From Flammeovirgaceae bacterium (GTDB lineage Bacteria; Bacteroidota; Bacteroidia; Cytophagales; Cyclobacteriaceae): a stretch of DNA of 64,000 nt. Each line of letters begins with the position of its first letter. Position 1 is the first letter of the stretch. Positions 39,616-49,471 of this stretch are shown here, piece by piece. The notes under the pieces were generated by a model. The model made no database searches, was not told the DNA's origin, and saw only the letters and a program-made list of their open reading frames with translations. The translations under genes were made by a program, and so were the position numbers. The stretch is taken from NCBI GenBank assembly GCA_016709845.1, contig JADJMA010000007.1, forward strand, positions 124,001 through 188,000. Reading direction: 5' to 3'.

Positions 39616-40556
39616 ATCAGGTTATACTCTATACGATTATCAGTTTAACAGCAATAGGAATATTAGCTGCTGTGGTAATTTATTTTGTCTCTAAAAAGTT
39701 TGCTGTACAAGAAGATGATCGGATAGCTAAAGTGGAAGCTGTACTGCCTAGTACAAATTGTGGCGGCTGCGGACACCCAGGCTGTCATGCTTTTGCTATA
39801 GCTGTAGTTGATGCGGGTGACCTTACAGTTTTGCATTGCCCGGTTGGTGGAAATGCGGTAATGAAACAAGTCGGTGACATCCTGGGCATAAAAGCAGTAG
39901 AACGAGACCCTTACGTTGCAGTAGTCCGGTGTTCTGGATCGTTTGAATATCGAAAGAAGACCAATGTGTATGATGGTGCCGAGTCTTGCAAAATTGCAGC
40001 TGCCTTATACAGTGGAGATACGGGTTGTGCCTACGGATGTTTAGGTATGGCCGATTGTGTGGATGTCTGTGATTTTGAAGCCATGTACATGGATGAGAAG
40101 ACAGGCCTGCCCGTGGTGATCGAAGATAAGTGTACAGCCTGCAACGCGTGTGTGAAGGAATGCCCAAAAGATATCCTACAACTCTGGCCGATGGGCAAAA
40201 AAAACCAACGGGTTTATATTGCTTGTCTTAATGAAGAAAAAGGCAGCACCGCGCGCAAAGAATGTGCAGTAGCCTGCTCAGGTTGCAGCAAATGCTTTGA
40301 AGCTTGTCGCTACGATGCCATTACCATGAATAACAGCCTGGCGCTGATTGATCCGGAGAAATGCAAATTGTGTATGGAGTGTGTCGATACATGCGATGTT
40401 CACAATATCATTACGGCAAATGTAACTCCCGAAAAGATTCAGTCGGCCAATGAGCAGCGACTGAAGCGGGAAGAACGTGCCCGCAAAAAGAAAGAAGAAG
40501 AGAAACTTGCTGCGCAAGTGGAAAAACAAAAGGACGATGAAACTCCGCAAGAATAA
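39612..40556 (+). CDS. rnfB: Rnf electron transport complex subunit B
   Basis: Iron-sulfur entry subunit of the Rnf complex, which takes electrons from ferredoxin (or flavodoxin) and passes them to NAD+ with ion export. A 314-residue intact frame: one N-terminal membrane helix (LYTIISLTAIGILAAVVIYF), then the Rnf-specific cluster STNCGGCGHPGCHAFAIAV, then several 4Fe-4S motifs (CTACNACVKECPKDI, CSGCSKCFEACRYDAI, CKLCMECVDTCDVHNI) and a charged coiled-coil tail. It is coupled to the RseC-like gene before it and overlaps the rnfC start by 20 bases. Confidence 0.95.
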   Translation: MNQVILYTIISLTAIGILAAVVIYFVSKKFAVQEDDRIAKVEAVLPSTNCGGCGHPGCHAFAIAVVDAGDLTVLHCPVGGNAVMKQVGDILGIKAVERDPYVAVVRCSGSFEYRKKTNVYDGAESCKIAAALYSGDTGCAYGCLGMADCVDVCDFEAMYMDEKTGLPVVIEDKCTACNACVKECPKDILQLWPMGKKNQRVYIACLNEEKGSTARKECAVACSGCSKCFEACRYDAITMNNSLALIDPEKCKLCMECVDTCDVHNIITANVTPEKIQSANEQRLKREERARKKKEEEKLAAQVEKQKDDETPQE

Positions 40557-41742
40557 AACTTTTAAATTAGGTGGTGTTCATCCGGACGATCAAAAAATTT
40601 CGGCTGGTATCGCTATTACACCTTTGCCTTTACCTAAAATCGTAACCATTCCGATTACCCAACACATTGGGGCACCCGCTAAAATTGTTGTACAGCGAGG
40701 CGATATGGTTAAAGTGGGTCAAATAATTGCCACACACGAAGGCTTTGTGTCTTCCAACATCCACGCATCGGCATCTGGTCGGGTGGGAGTAATAGAAGAA
40801 GTAATGGATAGCAGTGGGTTTAAACACACGGCTATCTCTATACGCGTAAAAGGTGATGATTGGGAAGAAAGCATTGACCGAAGCGAGACACTGGTAGAAG
40901 AAATTAAATCCGAGCCCAAGGAAATTGTAACCTGTATCATGAATGCTGGTGTAGTAGGCATGGGTGGTGCGGCCTTTCCATCGCATGTAAAGCTAAGTGT
41001 GCCAGAAGGCAGGCACGTTGATTATTTGTTGATCAATGGCGTTGAATGTGAGCCCTACCTTACGGCCGATCATCGCATTATGCTTGAAAGGCCCAGAGAG
41101 ATTATTGTTGGAATTAAAATATTGATGAAGGCCTTAGGTGTTCAACACGCCATTATCGGAATTGAAGATAATAAACAAGATGCCATTGAATTGTTTCAGA
41201 AATTGCTCAAGAAAGAATCGGGGATTACAGTCGAAGCACTCGCGGTGCAATATCCGCAAGGTGGAGAGAAGCAGTTGATTCAGGCGTTGTTGAATCGCGA
41301 AGTTCCTTCTGGTGGTCTTCCCTCTGATGTTGGGGTGATTGTTCATAACGTGGAACGACTTATGCGATCTATCAGGCCGTGCAAAAAACAAACCGTTAAT
41401 TGAGCGCGTGGTTACTGTTACTGGAAAATCCGTTAAGCAACCATCCAACTTTTTGGAAAAGGAACTTCGGGTATTTTACTAATACCCAAAGACGAAGCCA
41501 GCCGCGCGGAAGTATATAATTGTTTGCATTGTGGTAAGTGTATTGAAGCCTGCCCTATGGGTCTCGAGCCGTATCGGTTATTGCTTATGTCAAAGAAGGG
41601 AAATAGTCAGCGAGCTAAAGAAGAACATATTCTGGATTGTATTGAATGCGGTTCGTGCTCTTTTGTTTGCCCTTCCAATCGACCTATTCTGGATTATATC
41701 CGGTTGGGTAAAACACAAATCAGAAAAGAGAAGAAAGTATGA
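40537..41742 (+). CDS. rnfC: Rnf electron transport complex subunit C, frame-broken, with apparent internal gap
   Basis: Flavin and Fe-S subunit that reduces NAD+ in the Rnf complex. ATG at 40537 gives MKLRKNKTFKLGGVHPDDQK, the family start. Landmarks are IMNAGVVGMGGAAFPSHVKL, LLINGVECEPYLTADHRIM, QYPQGGEKQLIQALLNREVP, and two 4Fe-4S motifs CLHCGKCIEACPMGLEPY and CIECGSCSFVCPSNRPILDY. Breaks are near 41355 and 41455. Between QPSNFL and GTSGILL about 45 residues normally present (the glycine-rich flavin region, G-G-P-M-M-G) are absent, so the length is about 402 rather than about 445. Confidence 0.9.
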
Positions 41743-42739
41743 GCGATAATCTTCTTACCGTTTCACCCTCGCCCCATGTACACACCGAGCTTACAGTGCC
41801 CCAAATTATGCGCGGTGTTATTATCGCTATGGTACCAGCACTACTTTTTTCAATTTATAATTTTGGGATAAGCGCACTCTATGTTTCTTCTTATCCGTAT
41901 TCTTTTGTGTAGGCATTGAGTACGGAATTTCAAGGTATCTGCTAAAGCGTGCCAGTTCGATATACGATGGATCGGCTGTTATCACAGGGTTGCTGTTGGC
42001 ATTCAATGTGCCCAGCAACTTGCCCTGGTATATTATTTTTATTGGAAGCGCAGTTTCTATCGGAATTGCTAAAATGAGTTTTGGTGGTTTAGGAAACAAT
42101 CCATTCAATCCGGCTTTAGTGGGTCGCGTATTTTTACTCTTATCGTTTCCGGTTCAAATGACTTCATGGCCTGTTAAAGGAGCGAGTTTATCATTCGATG
42201 CGGTAACCAATGCAACACCACTTGGCATGTTAAAAGAAGGAGTAAATGCGGGTACTTCTGTAGATGTGTTAATGCGTGACATGCCTTCGTATGCCGATTT
42301 CTTTTTTGGAATGCAATCGGGCAGTCTTGGGGAAGTATCGGCATTTGCGATTTTACTTGGATTGATATACATGATATATCGCAAAATAATTACCTGGCAT
42401 ATTCCCGTATCGATGCTAGTGACCATTGCAGTATTGACTGGATTATTTTGGTTGCTGAACCCCGCTAAATATGTGAGTCCGCTATTTCATTTGTTAACCG
42501 GTGGCATTATGCTAGGCGCAGTATTTATGGCTACCGACTATGTAACCTCGCCCTTTACGCATCGCGGAATGATTCTATTTGGTGTGGGTATAGGCGTACT
42601 AACTGTTTTAATCCGCCTCTTTGGAAGTTATCCGGAAGGCGTTTCGTTTGCTATTTTGATTATGAACGCTTTCGTACCTATGATCAATAAGTATGTCAAA
42701 GAACCCCGATATGGTGCCAGAACAAAAAAGAGTAAGTAA
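41739..42739 (+). CDS. rnfD: Rnf electron transport complex subunit D, frame-broken
   Basis: Integral membrane, flavin-bearing subunit of Rnf. It starts VSPSPHVHTELTVPQIMRG and continues through about nine membrane helices. One break near 41885 separates FGISALYV from FFLSVFFCVGIEYGISRYLL. The covalent FMN threonine lies in FDAVTNATPLGMLKEG, and GGLGNNPFNPALVGRVFLL and FMATDYVTSPFTHRG are family blocks. The start overlaps the rnfC stop (ATGA). Confidence 0.93.
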
Positions 42740-42753
42740 AGATTATAAGTAAA

Positions 42754-43347
42754 ATGGCTACAATAAAATCTACCTTCTTAAACTTAGTCATTACCCTGGC
42801 GGTAATTACGCTGGTGGGTAGCTTGGCGTTAGGCTATGTTTTTCAATGGACGAAAGAGCCCATCGCGAAAGCACAAATGGAGAAACAGTTACGGGCAATC
42901 GAAGCCGTTGTAAAAGGCTATGACAATAATCCGGTTACAGAAAAATTTAAAGTGGCCACCCCGGATGGATCGGATAGCCTAGAATTTTTTCCAGCAAAGA
43001 AAGGCGGTCAATTAATTGGGATGGCGGTAAAAACGAAATCAAGTAAAGGGTATGCTGGAGATATCTGGTTAATGATTGGATTTAATATGCAAGGCGAGAT
43101 ACAGCGGGCTGTAGTTATTGAACACAAAGAAACACCGGGGCTAGGATCAAAAATGACTGGTGCGAAATTTCTTGATCAATTTTTAAATAAAAATCCAGGA
43201 TCAACTAATCTTAAGGTTAAGAAAGATGGTGGTAGCATCGATGCGATTACAGGTGCCACCATTAGTTCACGCGCATTTTCAGAAGCAGTTCAGCGGGCTT
43301 ACGAAACATTTCAATCTATGAATTATGGCAACGCAGCTAAGCAATAA
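42754..43347 (+). CDS. rnfG: Rnf electron transport complex subunit G
   Basis: Periplasm-facing flavoprotein of Rnf, 197 residues, intact. One N-terminal membrane helix (LNLVITLAVITLVGSLALGY) then the FMN-binding domain with ETPGLGSKMTGAKFLDQF and the covalent flavin site IDAITGATISSRAFSEAVQ near residue 165. It lies 14 bases after rnfD and overlaps the rnfE start by 23 bases. Confidence 0.93.
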   Translation: MATIKSTFLNLVITLAVITLVGSLALGYVFQWTKEPIAKAQMEKQLRAIEAVVKGYDNNPVTEKFKVATPDGSDSLEFFPAKKGGQLIGMAVKTKSSKGYAGDIWLMIGFNMQGEIQRAVVIEHKETPGLGSKMTGAKFLDQFLNKNPGSTNLKVKKDGGSIDAITGATISSRAFSEAVQRAYETFQSMNYGNAAKQ

Positions 43348-43933
43348 AGAAAACTTTTTGAAGGTCATCATCCGCGAGAATCCGGTGTTTGTGATTTTAC
43401 TTGGACTATGCCCAACGCTGGGCGTTACCTCATCGGCTGTCAATGGGTTAGGAATGGGCATTGCTACTTTGTTTGTGTTGGTCATGTCGAATTCAGCGAT
43501 CTCTTTGGTGAAGAATCTGATTCCCGATAAGGTGCGCATACCTGCTTTTATTGTAATCATCGCTTCGTTTGTAACGGTCGTTCAATTATTAATGGCAGCC
43601 TACACACCTGCCTTAAATGAGCAACTTGGCATATTTATTCCACTCATTGTTGTGAATTGTATTGTACTGGGTCGCGCAGAAGCTTTTGCTTCACGAAATA
43701 CATTATGGGCAAGCACCCTCGATGGACTAGGTATGGGTATAGGATTTACCTTCGCACTTACTTTGCTTGGAAGCATTCGCGAGTTGTTGGGCAGCCTTTC
43801 CATTTTTGGGTTTAAGTTGTTTGATGCCGATGGTATGTTGGTTTTTGTTTTGGCACCGGGCGCTTTTATTACACTTGGGTTTATAATTGCGACTATGGCC
43901 TGGATGAAAAGAAAGAAAACTGTAAAACATTAA
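43325..43933 (+). CDS. rnfE: Rnf electron transport complex subunit E
   Basis: Six-helix membrane subunit of Rnf, 202 residues, intact. It has ENPVFVILLGLCPTLGVTSS near the start with the conserved Cys of the RnfA/E family, IPLIVVNCIVLGRAEAFASR with the second Cys, and GFTFALTLLGSIRELLG. These cysteines bind the iron-sulfur cluster shared with RnfA inside the membrane. Confidence 0.94.
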   Translation: MATQLSNKENFLKVIIRENPVFVILLGLCPTLGVTSSAVNGLGMGIATLFVLVMSNSAISLVKNLIPDKVRIPAFIVIIASFVTVVQLLMAAYTPALNEQLGIFIPLIVVNCIVLGRAEAFASRNTLWASTLDGLGMGIGFTFALTLLGSIRELLGSLSIFGFKLFDADGMLVFVLAPGAFITLGFIIATMAWMKRKKTVKH

Positions 43934-43943
43934 TTGATCGATT

Positions 43944-44516
43944 ATGGAATACCTCGTTATTATAATCTCTACCATTTTCATTAACAATATTGTTCTAGCA
44001 AAGTTCTTAGGTATTTGCCCATTCCTGGGAGTTTCGAAAAACACTTCCACAGCAATAGGCATGGGTGGCGCTGTAATTTTTGTAATGACCATTTCAACCA
44101 TTATGACCTATCTGGTACAACATTATATTCTTATCCCGCTCAACATTGCTTATATGCAAACGGTAACCTACATTTTGGTGATCGCTTTTTTGGTACAGGT
44201 AGTAGAGATCGTTTTGAAAAAAGTAAGCCCTGACTTATACCAGGCCTTAGGCGTGTACTTACCATTAATAACCACCAACTGTACCATTTTAGGCGTGGCT
44301 ATTTTAGTCATTCAAAACGAGTTTAATCTATTTCAGAGCGTAGTTTTTGCAATTGGTAATTCAGTGGGATTTACATTAGCCATTACCATCTTTTCCAGCT
44401 TACGAGAACAGCTGGACATGTCTGATCTTCCTGAATCTATGCAAGGCATACCGGCAGCGTTAATCACAGCCAGTATCTTATCCATGGCCTTTATGGGCTT
44501 TGCAGGATTAGTTTGA
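43944..44516 (+). CDS. rnfA: Rnf electron transport complex subunit A
   Basis: Membrane subunit paired with RnfE, 190 residues, intact. Conserved cysteines appear in AKFLGICPFLGVSKNTSTAI and YLPLITTNCTILGVAILV, with GNSVGFTLAITIFSSLREQL near the end. It is the last gene of the run from nifJ; a strong palindrome follows 16 bases later. Confidence 0.94.
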   Translation: MEYLVIIISTIFINNIVLAKFLGICPFLGVSKNTSTAIGMGGAVIFVMTISTIMTYLVQHYILIPLNIAYMQTVTYILVIAFLVQVVEIVLKKVSPDLYQALGVYLPLITTNCTILGVAILVIQNEFNLFQSVVFAIGNSVGFTLAITIFSSLREQLDMSDLPESMQGIPAALITASILSMAFMGFAGLV

Positions 44517-44531
44517 TCTTCGATTTTTAAA

Positions 44532-44568
44532 TATTTATGGAGTTCCAAACTTTGGAACTCCATAAATA
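44532..44568. terminator. Bidirectional terminator between rnfA and nrdJ
   Basis: Two perfect 18-base arms (core GGAGTTCCAAA / TTTGGAACTCC) flank one C. It separates the convergent rnfA and nrdJ genes. Confidence 0.85.
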
Positions 44569-44586
44569 ACTAATGAGAAATTCTTC

Positions 44587-46120
44587 TTAAACTAACTGAC
44601 AGGCACCCCCGGCACAAGCGGCTTCAGCCTTATGATCGGTCTCATCATCGGTTTCGTAAACGTGGGTTAGGTCAATTGACTTCAAACTTTTTCTCAAGAC
44701 GCATAAAATCTTCTTTAGCAATATCTTCGAAAGGTGCTTGCTTATAATTGCCATTGTCGAATGGCAGCACGCTTAATCCATTATAAGAAGCTTTATTCTC
44801 CCACATCCAGACACCCACAGCTTCCCAATCACCATCAGGAATTGAAACAGTGGCCGAAACATTGTTAGCATTGTTGCCTCTTCTAAAACCATTACGCACC
44901 CATTCCGCATTAAACTTTTTGATTCGTTCTAATAAATCAAGTGTACTTTCTGTTCGTAAAATACTTCCGCTAGGAGCTTTTTGTGGCATGCATATAATTG
45001 CCTGCTTTTTATTTAGCATATCATCTTCTAATAATTCAGGATGAGCTATCCGTAAGTATTCGTACAGCGCTTCGTTTTTGCCAATGCGAATTCGTCTGAT
45101 GTAATAATCGTTATGCCAGGCATGAATGCCAGAGCTGGTTCCTAAAACCAGCGAAGAAGTGCCCGAAGGTTTGATGGTAGTGCAGCGTGCTGCGAATTGT
45201 ATTCCAATGGCTGAAGAGGTGTCGAGATTAACATGCTTCACTTCCTGGGCTGTTTCGTTTAAATCGAGTTTGGCAACACGACCGCTGGCAATGCCCGTCA
45301 TCCCTACACCAATCAGCGCATCTTGTTCAGTTGTGGTTTTCCAGACTTCGCGGAGATAATGAAAATTAGTGAAGCCTGCTTGTAACGTACCTAAGTAAGA
45401 TGCTACCCGTGCTCGGGCATTCAATTCATCCTGTGTTTCAACATCCGACACATTAACTTCACATAGATTGCAAAATTGAAATGGTCGTAAGGCAATTTCA
45501 CAGCATGGGTTAGTGCCCCAATCGGTATCGTTAGTAAAGTAGAATCCGGGTTCTCCGGAGCCTGACAATTCAATCTTTTTCCATAACTGAAGAAATTCAT
45601 TTTGTGTGATGTTATCTCTTTGCAGAACCACCGAATTGTTAGCTCTACCGCGTTGCTCATTCAACTCCCACCAGTTGCCATATTTGCAAGTAAGCATTTC
45701 TTCATCCTCATAGAGAATAGCGAAATCATAGCCGACCTGCGAATACCACCGGCTAACACCGCATTGGCCAGGTAACACATCAGATCATGACATTCTAATG
45801 GCGTAAGTTTTTCGCCATCTTCTTTACGATCTAATAGTGCCCACCGGAAGGTAAGCACAGTTATAAATGCGTGAGTTATTTCTGGCAATAGCAGTTCCTG
45901 CAAATTGCATAGCACGCATGGACGGCAGCACTTTTCTATTTCGTACCCACTGCATGGCTTCTTCAATCTCCTGGCTTTGATGCGGATACTTCTCTGTCAT
46001 CATGTGCTGATATCTTGTACAGATTTCATCCCAGGTTTCTCTTCGCTTTTGTTCAGGTAAATACCGGGCGTATTTCATGTACACAACAATGTCGCTGAGG
46101 ATTTGTTGATTAAGTTCCAT
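44587..46120 (-). CDS. nrdJ: Class II (adenosylcobalamin-dependent) ribonucleotide reductase, frame-broken, with apparent internal gap
   Basis: Makes deoxyribonucleotides using a B12 radical, without need for oxygen. It starts MELNQQILSDIVVYMKYARY, with LPSMRAMQFAGTAIARNNSR and YNCAYLPV. Later parts are CHDLMCYLANAVLAGGIRRS, GNWWELNEQRGRANNSVV, the active-site block NPCCEIALRPFQFCNLCEVN, CTTIKPSGTSSLVLGTSSGI, ASGRVAKLDL and, after a break near 44681, the redox tail EAACAGGACQLV with its Cys pair. Breaks lie near 45735 and 45840. At 45840 YNCAYLPV jumps to RKEDGEKLTPLECHD; over 100 residues usually there are absent. The total is about 511 residues. Confidence 0.87.
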
Positions 46121-46198
46121 AGTGGTTGGTAGTTAAAAGGTTAAAAGATTAAAAAATGACAACGGAACAAGTATCAGAACTTTCTCATTCAAATTATA

Positions 46199-46210
46199 TG
46201 ATTTTTGTCA
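46199..46210. promoter_or_regulatory. FNR/CRP-family-type site before nrdJ
   Basis: TGATTTTTGTCA has the TGA-N6-TCA geometry (one mismatch to TGAT-N4-ATCA). It lies 79 bases upstream of the nrdJ start, in the 155-base gap after korB. Confidence 0.45.
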
Positions 46211-46275
46211 GGATCCATGAGATAGATCCCACTAAGTATTGAATCTGAGTTTTGACAGTAACTCCAAAGAGAAGA

Positions 46276-47326
46276 TTATTTGACCTCCCAGTAGCTGCCC
46301 CCAAGCAGCAATGATTCTAAATTGCCAACTCCTTTTGTTTCAACCTCATGCTGAATTTGTTCTACCACACGCTCTTCATACGGACTGCGATCAAGATTTT
46401 GCAAAGTACCCATGGGCCGTGGTAAGGTTTCTGAGTAAGTCATATTGGCGAGTATGAAAGCCAGGGTTGAGTCCTTTTCATTGTGCACAAGCACGTCACT
46501 TATACTGTGGCCACTCTCATTTAGATCAATTACGGTGGGTGTGTAGCCTTCTAATTTGATTCCCTTATCTTTTTTCTTTCCGAATACAAGGGGCATATCA
46601 TGTTCTAACCATACGGTATGATCTTCGTTCGTTTCTCTATTTGTGTATAGATCGAAAGCGCCATCGTTAAAGATTCTACAATTTGTATAAATCTCAACAA
46701 ACGAGAATCCCTTATGTTGATGGGCTTTGAGTAACAATTGCTGCAACTGCGCTCGGTCTTTATCGTGCCCGCGAGCTACAAAGGTTGCGCTAGCACCTAA
46801 CGCAAGCGACACGGGATTAAATGGATCGTCTAATGCACCAAGCGGTGATGACTTTGTAATCTGGCCGCGATGCGAAGTAGGAGAGTACTGACCCTTGGTA
46901 AGTGAATACACTTCGTTATTAAACATGAGTACATTCATATCTACATTTCTACGACACGCGTGAATAAAGTGATTGCCACCGATACTCATATTATCGCCAT
47001 CACCCGTTACAACCCAAACGCTAATGTCTGGTCTCGCAATTTTTAATCCGCTGGCAATGGGTAGTGCTCTTCCATGAATTCCATGAAAACCATAGGTATC
47101 CATGTAATAAGGAAAACGACCCGAACAACCGATACCTGAAATGAAGGCTATCTTTTTCCTTGGGGATACCTAATTCGGGCATCAATTTCTGGGCGGGAGA
47201 TAGTACGGATAAAGCTCCGCAGCCCGTACACCAGCGCACATCCACAGAAGGCTTAAAATCTTTTGGCGTATAGTTGGTATCACCACTATGTGGTTTTTCG
47301 AGCATCTCATCAATAAGTGTTTTCAT
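46276..47326 (-). CDS. korB: 2-oxoglutarate:ferredoxin oxidoreductase beta subunit, frame-broken
   Basis: TPP and Fe-S subunit that oxidises 2-oxoglutarate to succinyl-CoA, reducing ferredoxin. About 350 residues. Start MKTLIDEMLEKPHSG; the cluster Cys pair is in VRWCTGCGALSVL and, after a break near 47155, GCSGRFPYYMDTYGFHGIHG. The TPP motif is VVTGDGDNMSIGGNHFIHAC with MFNNEVYSLTKGQYSPTSHRG. The end (WLEHDMPLVFG, MTYSETLPRPMGTLQ) matches KorB rather than the pyruvate enzyme. It lies 11 bases after korA. Confidence 0.92.
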
Positions 47327-47337
47327 GTTATCTCTTT

Positions 47338-49220
47338 TTATAAATCTACAGGGATATCTAATTTATTCTCTGGCCATTTCTTTATGTTGTCCATGGTAAG
47401 AAGTACCATTAGTTTTTCTTCCAGTTCAATGGACTTAAAAGGCTTGCCTTGTACTTTGTTAATCCCAATAACGGGCTTCAGATATTTTGCCTGGATAAGA
47501 TTTTTTAATTGGCCTAAGTTTAACTCTGGAATTACAACCCGCTCAAAACGATGTAACACATCGCCCAGATTTTTTGGGAATGGATTCAAATACCGAAGGT
47601 TGGCGAACGATAAATTATAGCCAGCCGCTTTCAATTTTAGTACTGCAGATTTGGCTGCGCCATAGGTACTACCCCAACTTAGTAATAATATATCGCCTTC
47701 GGGTTCGCCCATTACTTCCAATTCTGGAATGTCATTGGCAATACCATCAATTTTTTTCTGGCGTAACTCAACCATTTTTTGATGATTGCTCGGATCGTGA
47801 CTGACCACGCCACTTCCGTCTTCTTTTTCTAATCCGCCAATGCGATGTTCCATGCCCTGCATGCCGGGTATAGCCCACAATCGGCTAAGTGTTTCTGGAT
47901 TTCGCAGATAAGGTTTAAAGGTGGATGGATCAGTAGCGAAGTTTGGTTCTATTTCTGCCAGCTTGTCAAGTTCTGGTATCCGCCAAGGCTCAGAAGATTG
48001 TCCGATATATCCATCAGTAAGCAACATTACTGGCGTCATGTATTTTAAGGCTATCCGTGCGGCTTCCATCGTCATATTAAAGCAATCGGCTGATCCTGAA
48101 GCGGCTAAAACAGGTAAGGGTGCTTCGCCATGGCGACCATACATGGCTTGCATCAGGTCACTTTGTTCTGTTTTGGTGGGCAAACCCGTTGACGGACCAG
48201 CACGCATAACATCAACAATTATTAAAGGCAATTCAGTCATTACTGCCAGCCCGATCGCTTCAGTCTTTAAGGAAAGTCCGGGTCCGCTTGTTGTAGTTAC
48301 TGCGAGGCTTCCGCCAAAGGCAGCACCCATTGCACTCGTGATTGCTGCAATCTCATCTTCGGCTTGTAAATGTTTTACCCCATACTTTTTATAACCAGAA
48401 ATAGCATGCAAGATATCGGTGGCAGGTGTAATAGGATAAGAGCCTAGAAAGAGCGGTAGCTTTGCTTTGGTGGCTGCTACAACTAAACCAAGAGCAACCG
48501 CTTGATTGCCGGTAATGCTGCGATATTTACCCGGAGGAAGGTCAGACTTATCAACTATATATTGTTTCCTAAACTCCGGATTCTTTTCGGCATAGTTCCA
48601 ACCGCCTTGCAGTGAATGTACGTTGGCAAGAACTAAATCTTCTTTGTCTTTAAACTTTTTATTAATCCAGTTTACGGTTGGCTCAAGGGGTCTGTTGAAT
48701 AGCCAATACGTAATGCCCAAGGCAAAAATATTCTTTGTGCGCTGTATTATTTTTGATGGAATATCCAGTTCAATGAATGCTTTTTCAATTCATCCGTCAT
48801 GTTTATTCAAAGACATGAAAGTTTTTTACTGTATCATCCTCTAAAGGATTTTTCGTATAGCCCGCCAGTTTAAGATTACGGTCATCAAACCCTTCGGTGT
48901 CCACAATAATAATCCCTTGTTCACGAACATTTGCTAAATTCACTTTCAACGAAGCTGCGTTCATCGCAACGAGCACATCTACAAAGTCGCCTGTGGTATT
49001 AATATGGCGGGTTCCAAAGTGCACTTGAAAGGCGCTGACGCCATAGAGTGTTCCTTCCGGAGCTCGAATTTCCGATGGGAAATCCGGAAAAGTATTTACT
49101 TCATTTCCAGCAAAGCCAGAAGTATCCGAAAATTGGGTTCCAACTAATTGCATCCCGTCACCCGAGTCTCCCGGCAAACCGAATCGTTACCTCCTCCAAA
49201 TGTTCAATTAACTTATCCAT
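47338..49220 (-). CDS. korA: 2-oxoglutarate:ferredoxin oxidoreductase alpha subunit (gamma-alpha fusion), frame-broken
   Basis: About 627 residues. Start ATG at 49220 gives MDKLIEHLEEVTIRFAG; a G too many near 49175 breaks the frame before DSGDGMQLVGTQFSDTSGFA. The first 180 residues are the gamma domain. A second break near 48785 leads into GITYWLFNRPLEPT, then the alpha domain GNQAVALGLVVAATKAKLPL, GSYPITPATDILH, QAEDEIAAITSAMGAAFGG, TTTSGPGLSLKTEAIGLAVM and DVMRAGPSTGLPTKTEQSDL. This gamma-alpha order is the normal Bacteroidota form. It is followed at once by korB. Confidence 0.93.
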
Positions 49221-49274
49221 GGCGATATTTTTTTATTGATGGGATAAGTTTGGTAAATTATAGTCTTCAATCTA

Positions 49275-49286
49275 TGATTTATGTCA
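49275..49286. promoter_or_regulatory. FNR/CRP-family-type site before korAB
   Basis: TGATTTATGTCA has TGA-N6-TCA geometry, 55 bases upstream of the korA start. A second, one-base-shorter candidate (TGATTTTATCA, 49328-49338) lies further upstream; it could be a full site if one T was lost from the read. Confidence 0.45.
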
Positions 49287-49471
49287 TGTAGATGAATGAT
49301 AAAAGACGAATAGAATTTGTGATCTTTTGATTTTATCACTTGGATTTGGAGAATCTCAGTACTATAAAATAAAGGTCATATCGGAATTGAATTTGAGGGG
49401 CTTAATCTTGGCGAACAAGAAGGTATACTCGCCACGAAGGCATTACTAGAAGAGACAATTAAACAGTTAAC

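Noticed and set aside
33541..44516. Possible nitrogen-fixation gene cluster, because nifJ, flavodoxin and Rnf occur together in some diazotrophs.
   Set aside because: No nifHDK, nifB or other nitrogenase gene is present, and nifJ-type enzymes are widespread in other metabolism.
39612..44516. Na+-translocating NADH:quinone oxidoreductase (Nqr) as an alternative to Rnf.
   Set aside because: The RnfB-type NCGGCGHPGCHAFA cluster subunit and the RnfC-type double 4Fe-4S motifs are absent from Nqr, and the B-C-D-G-E-A order is that of Rnf.
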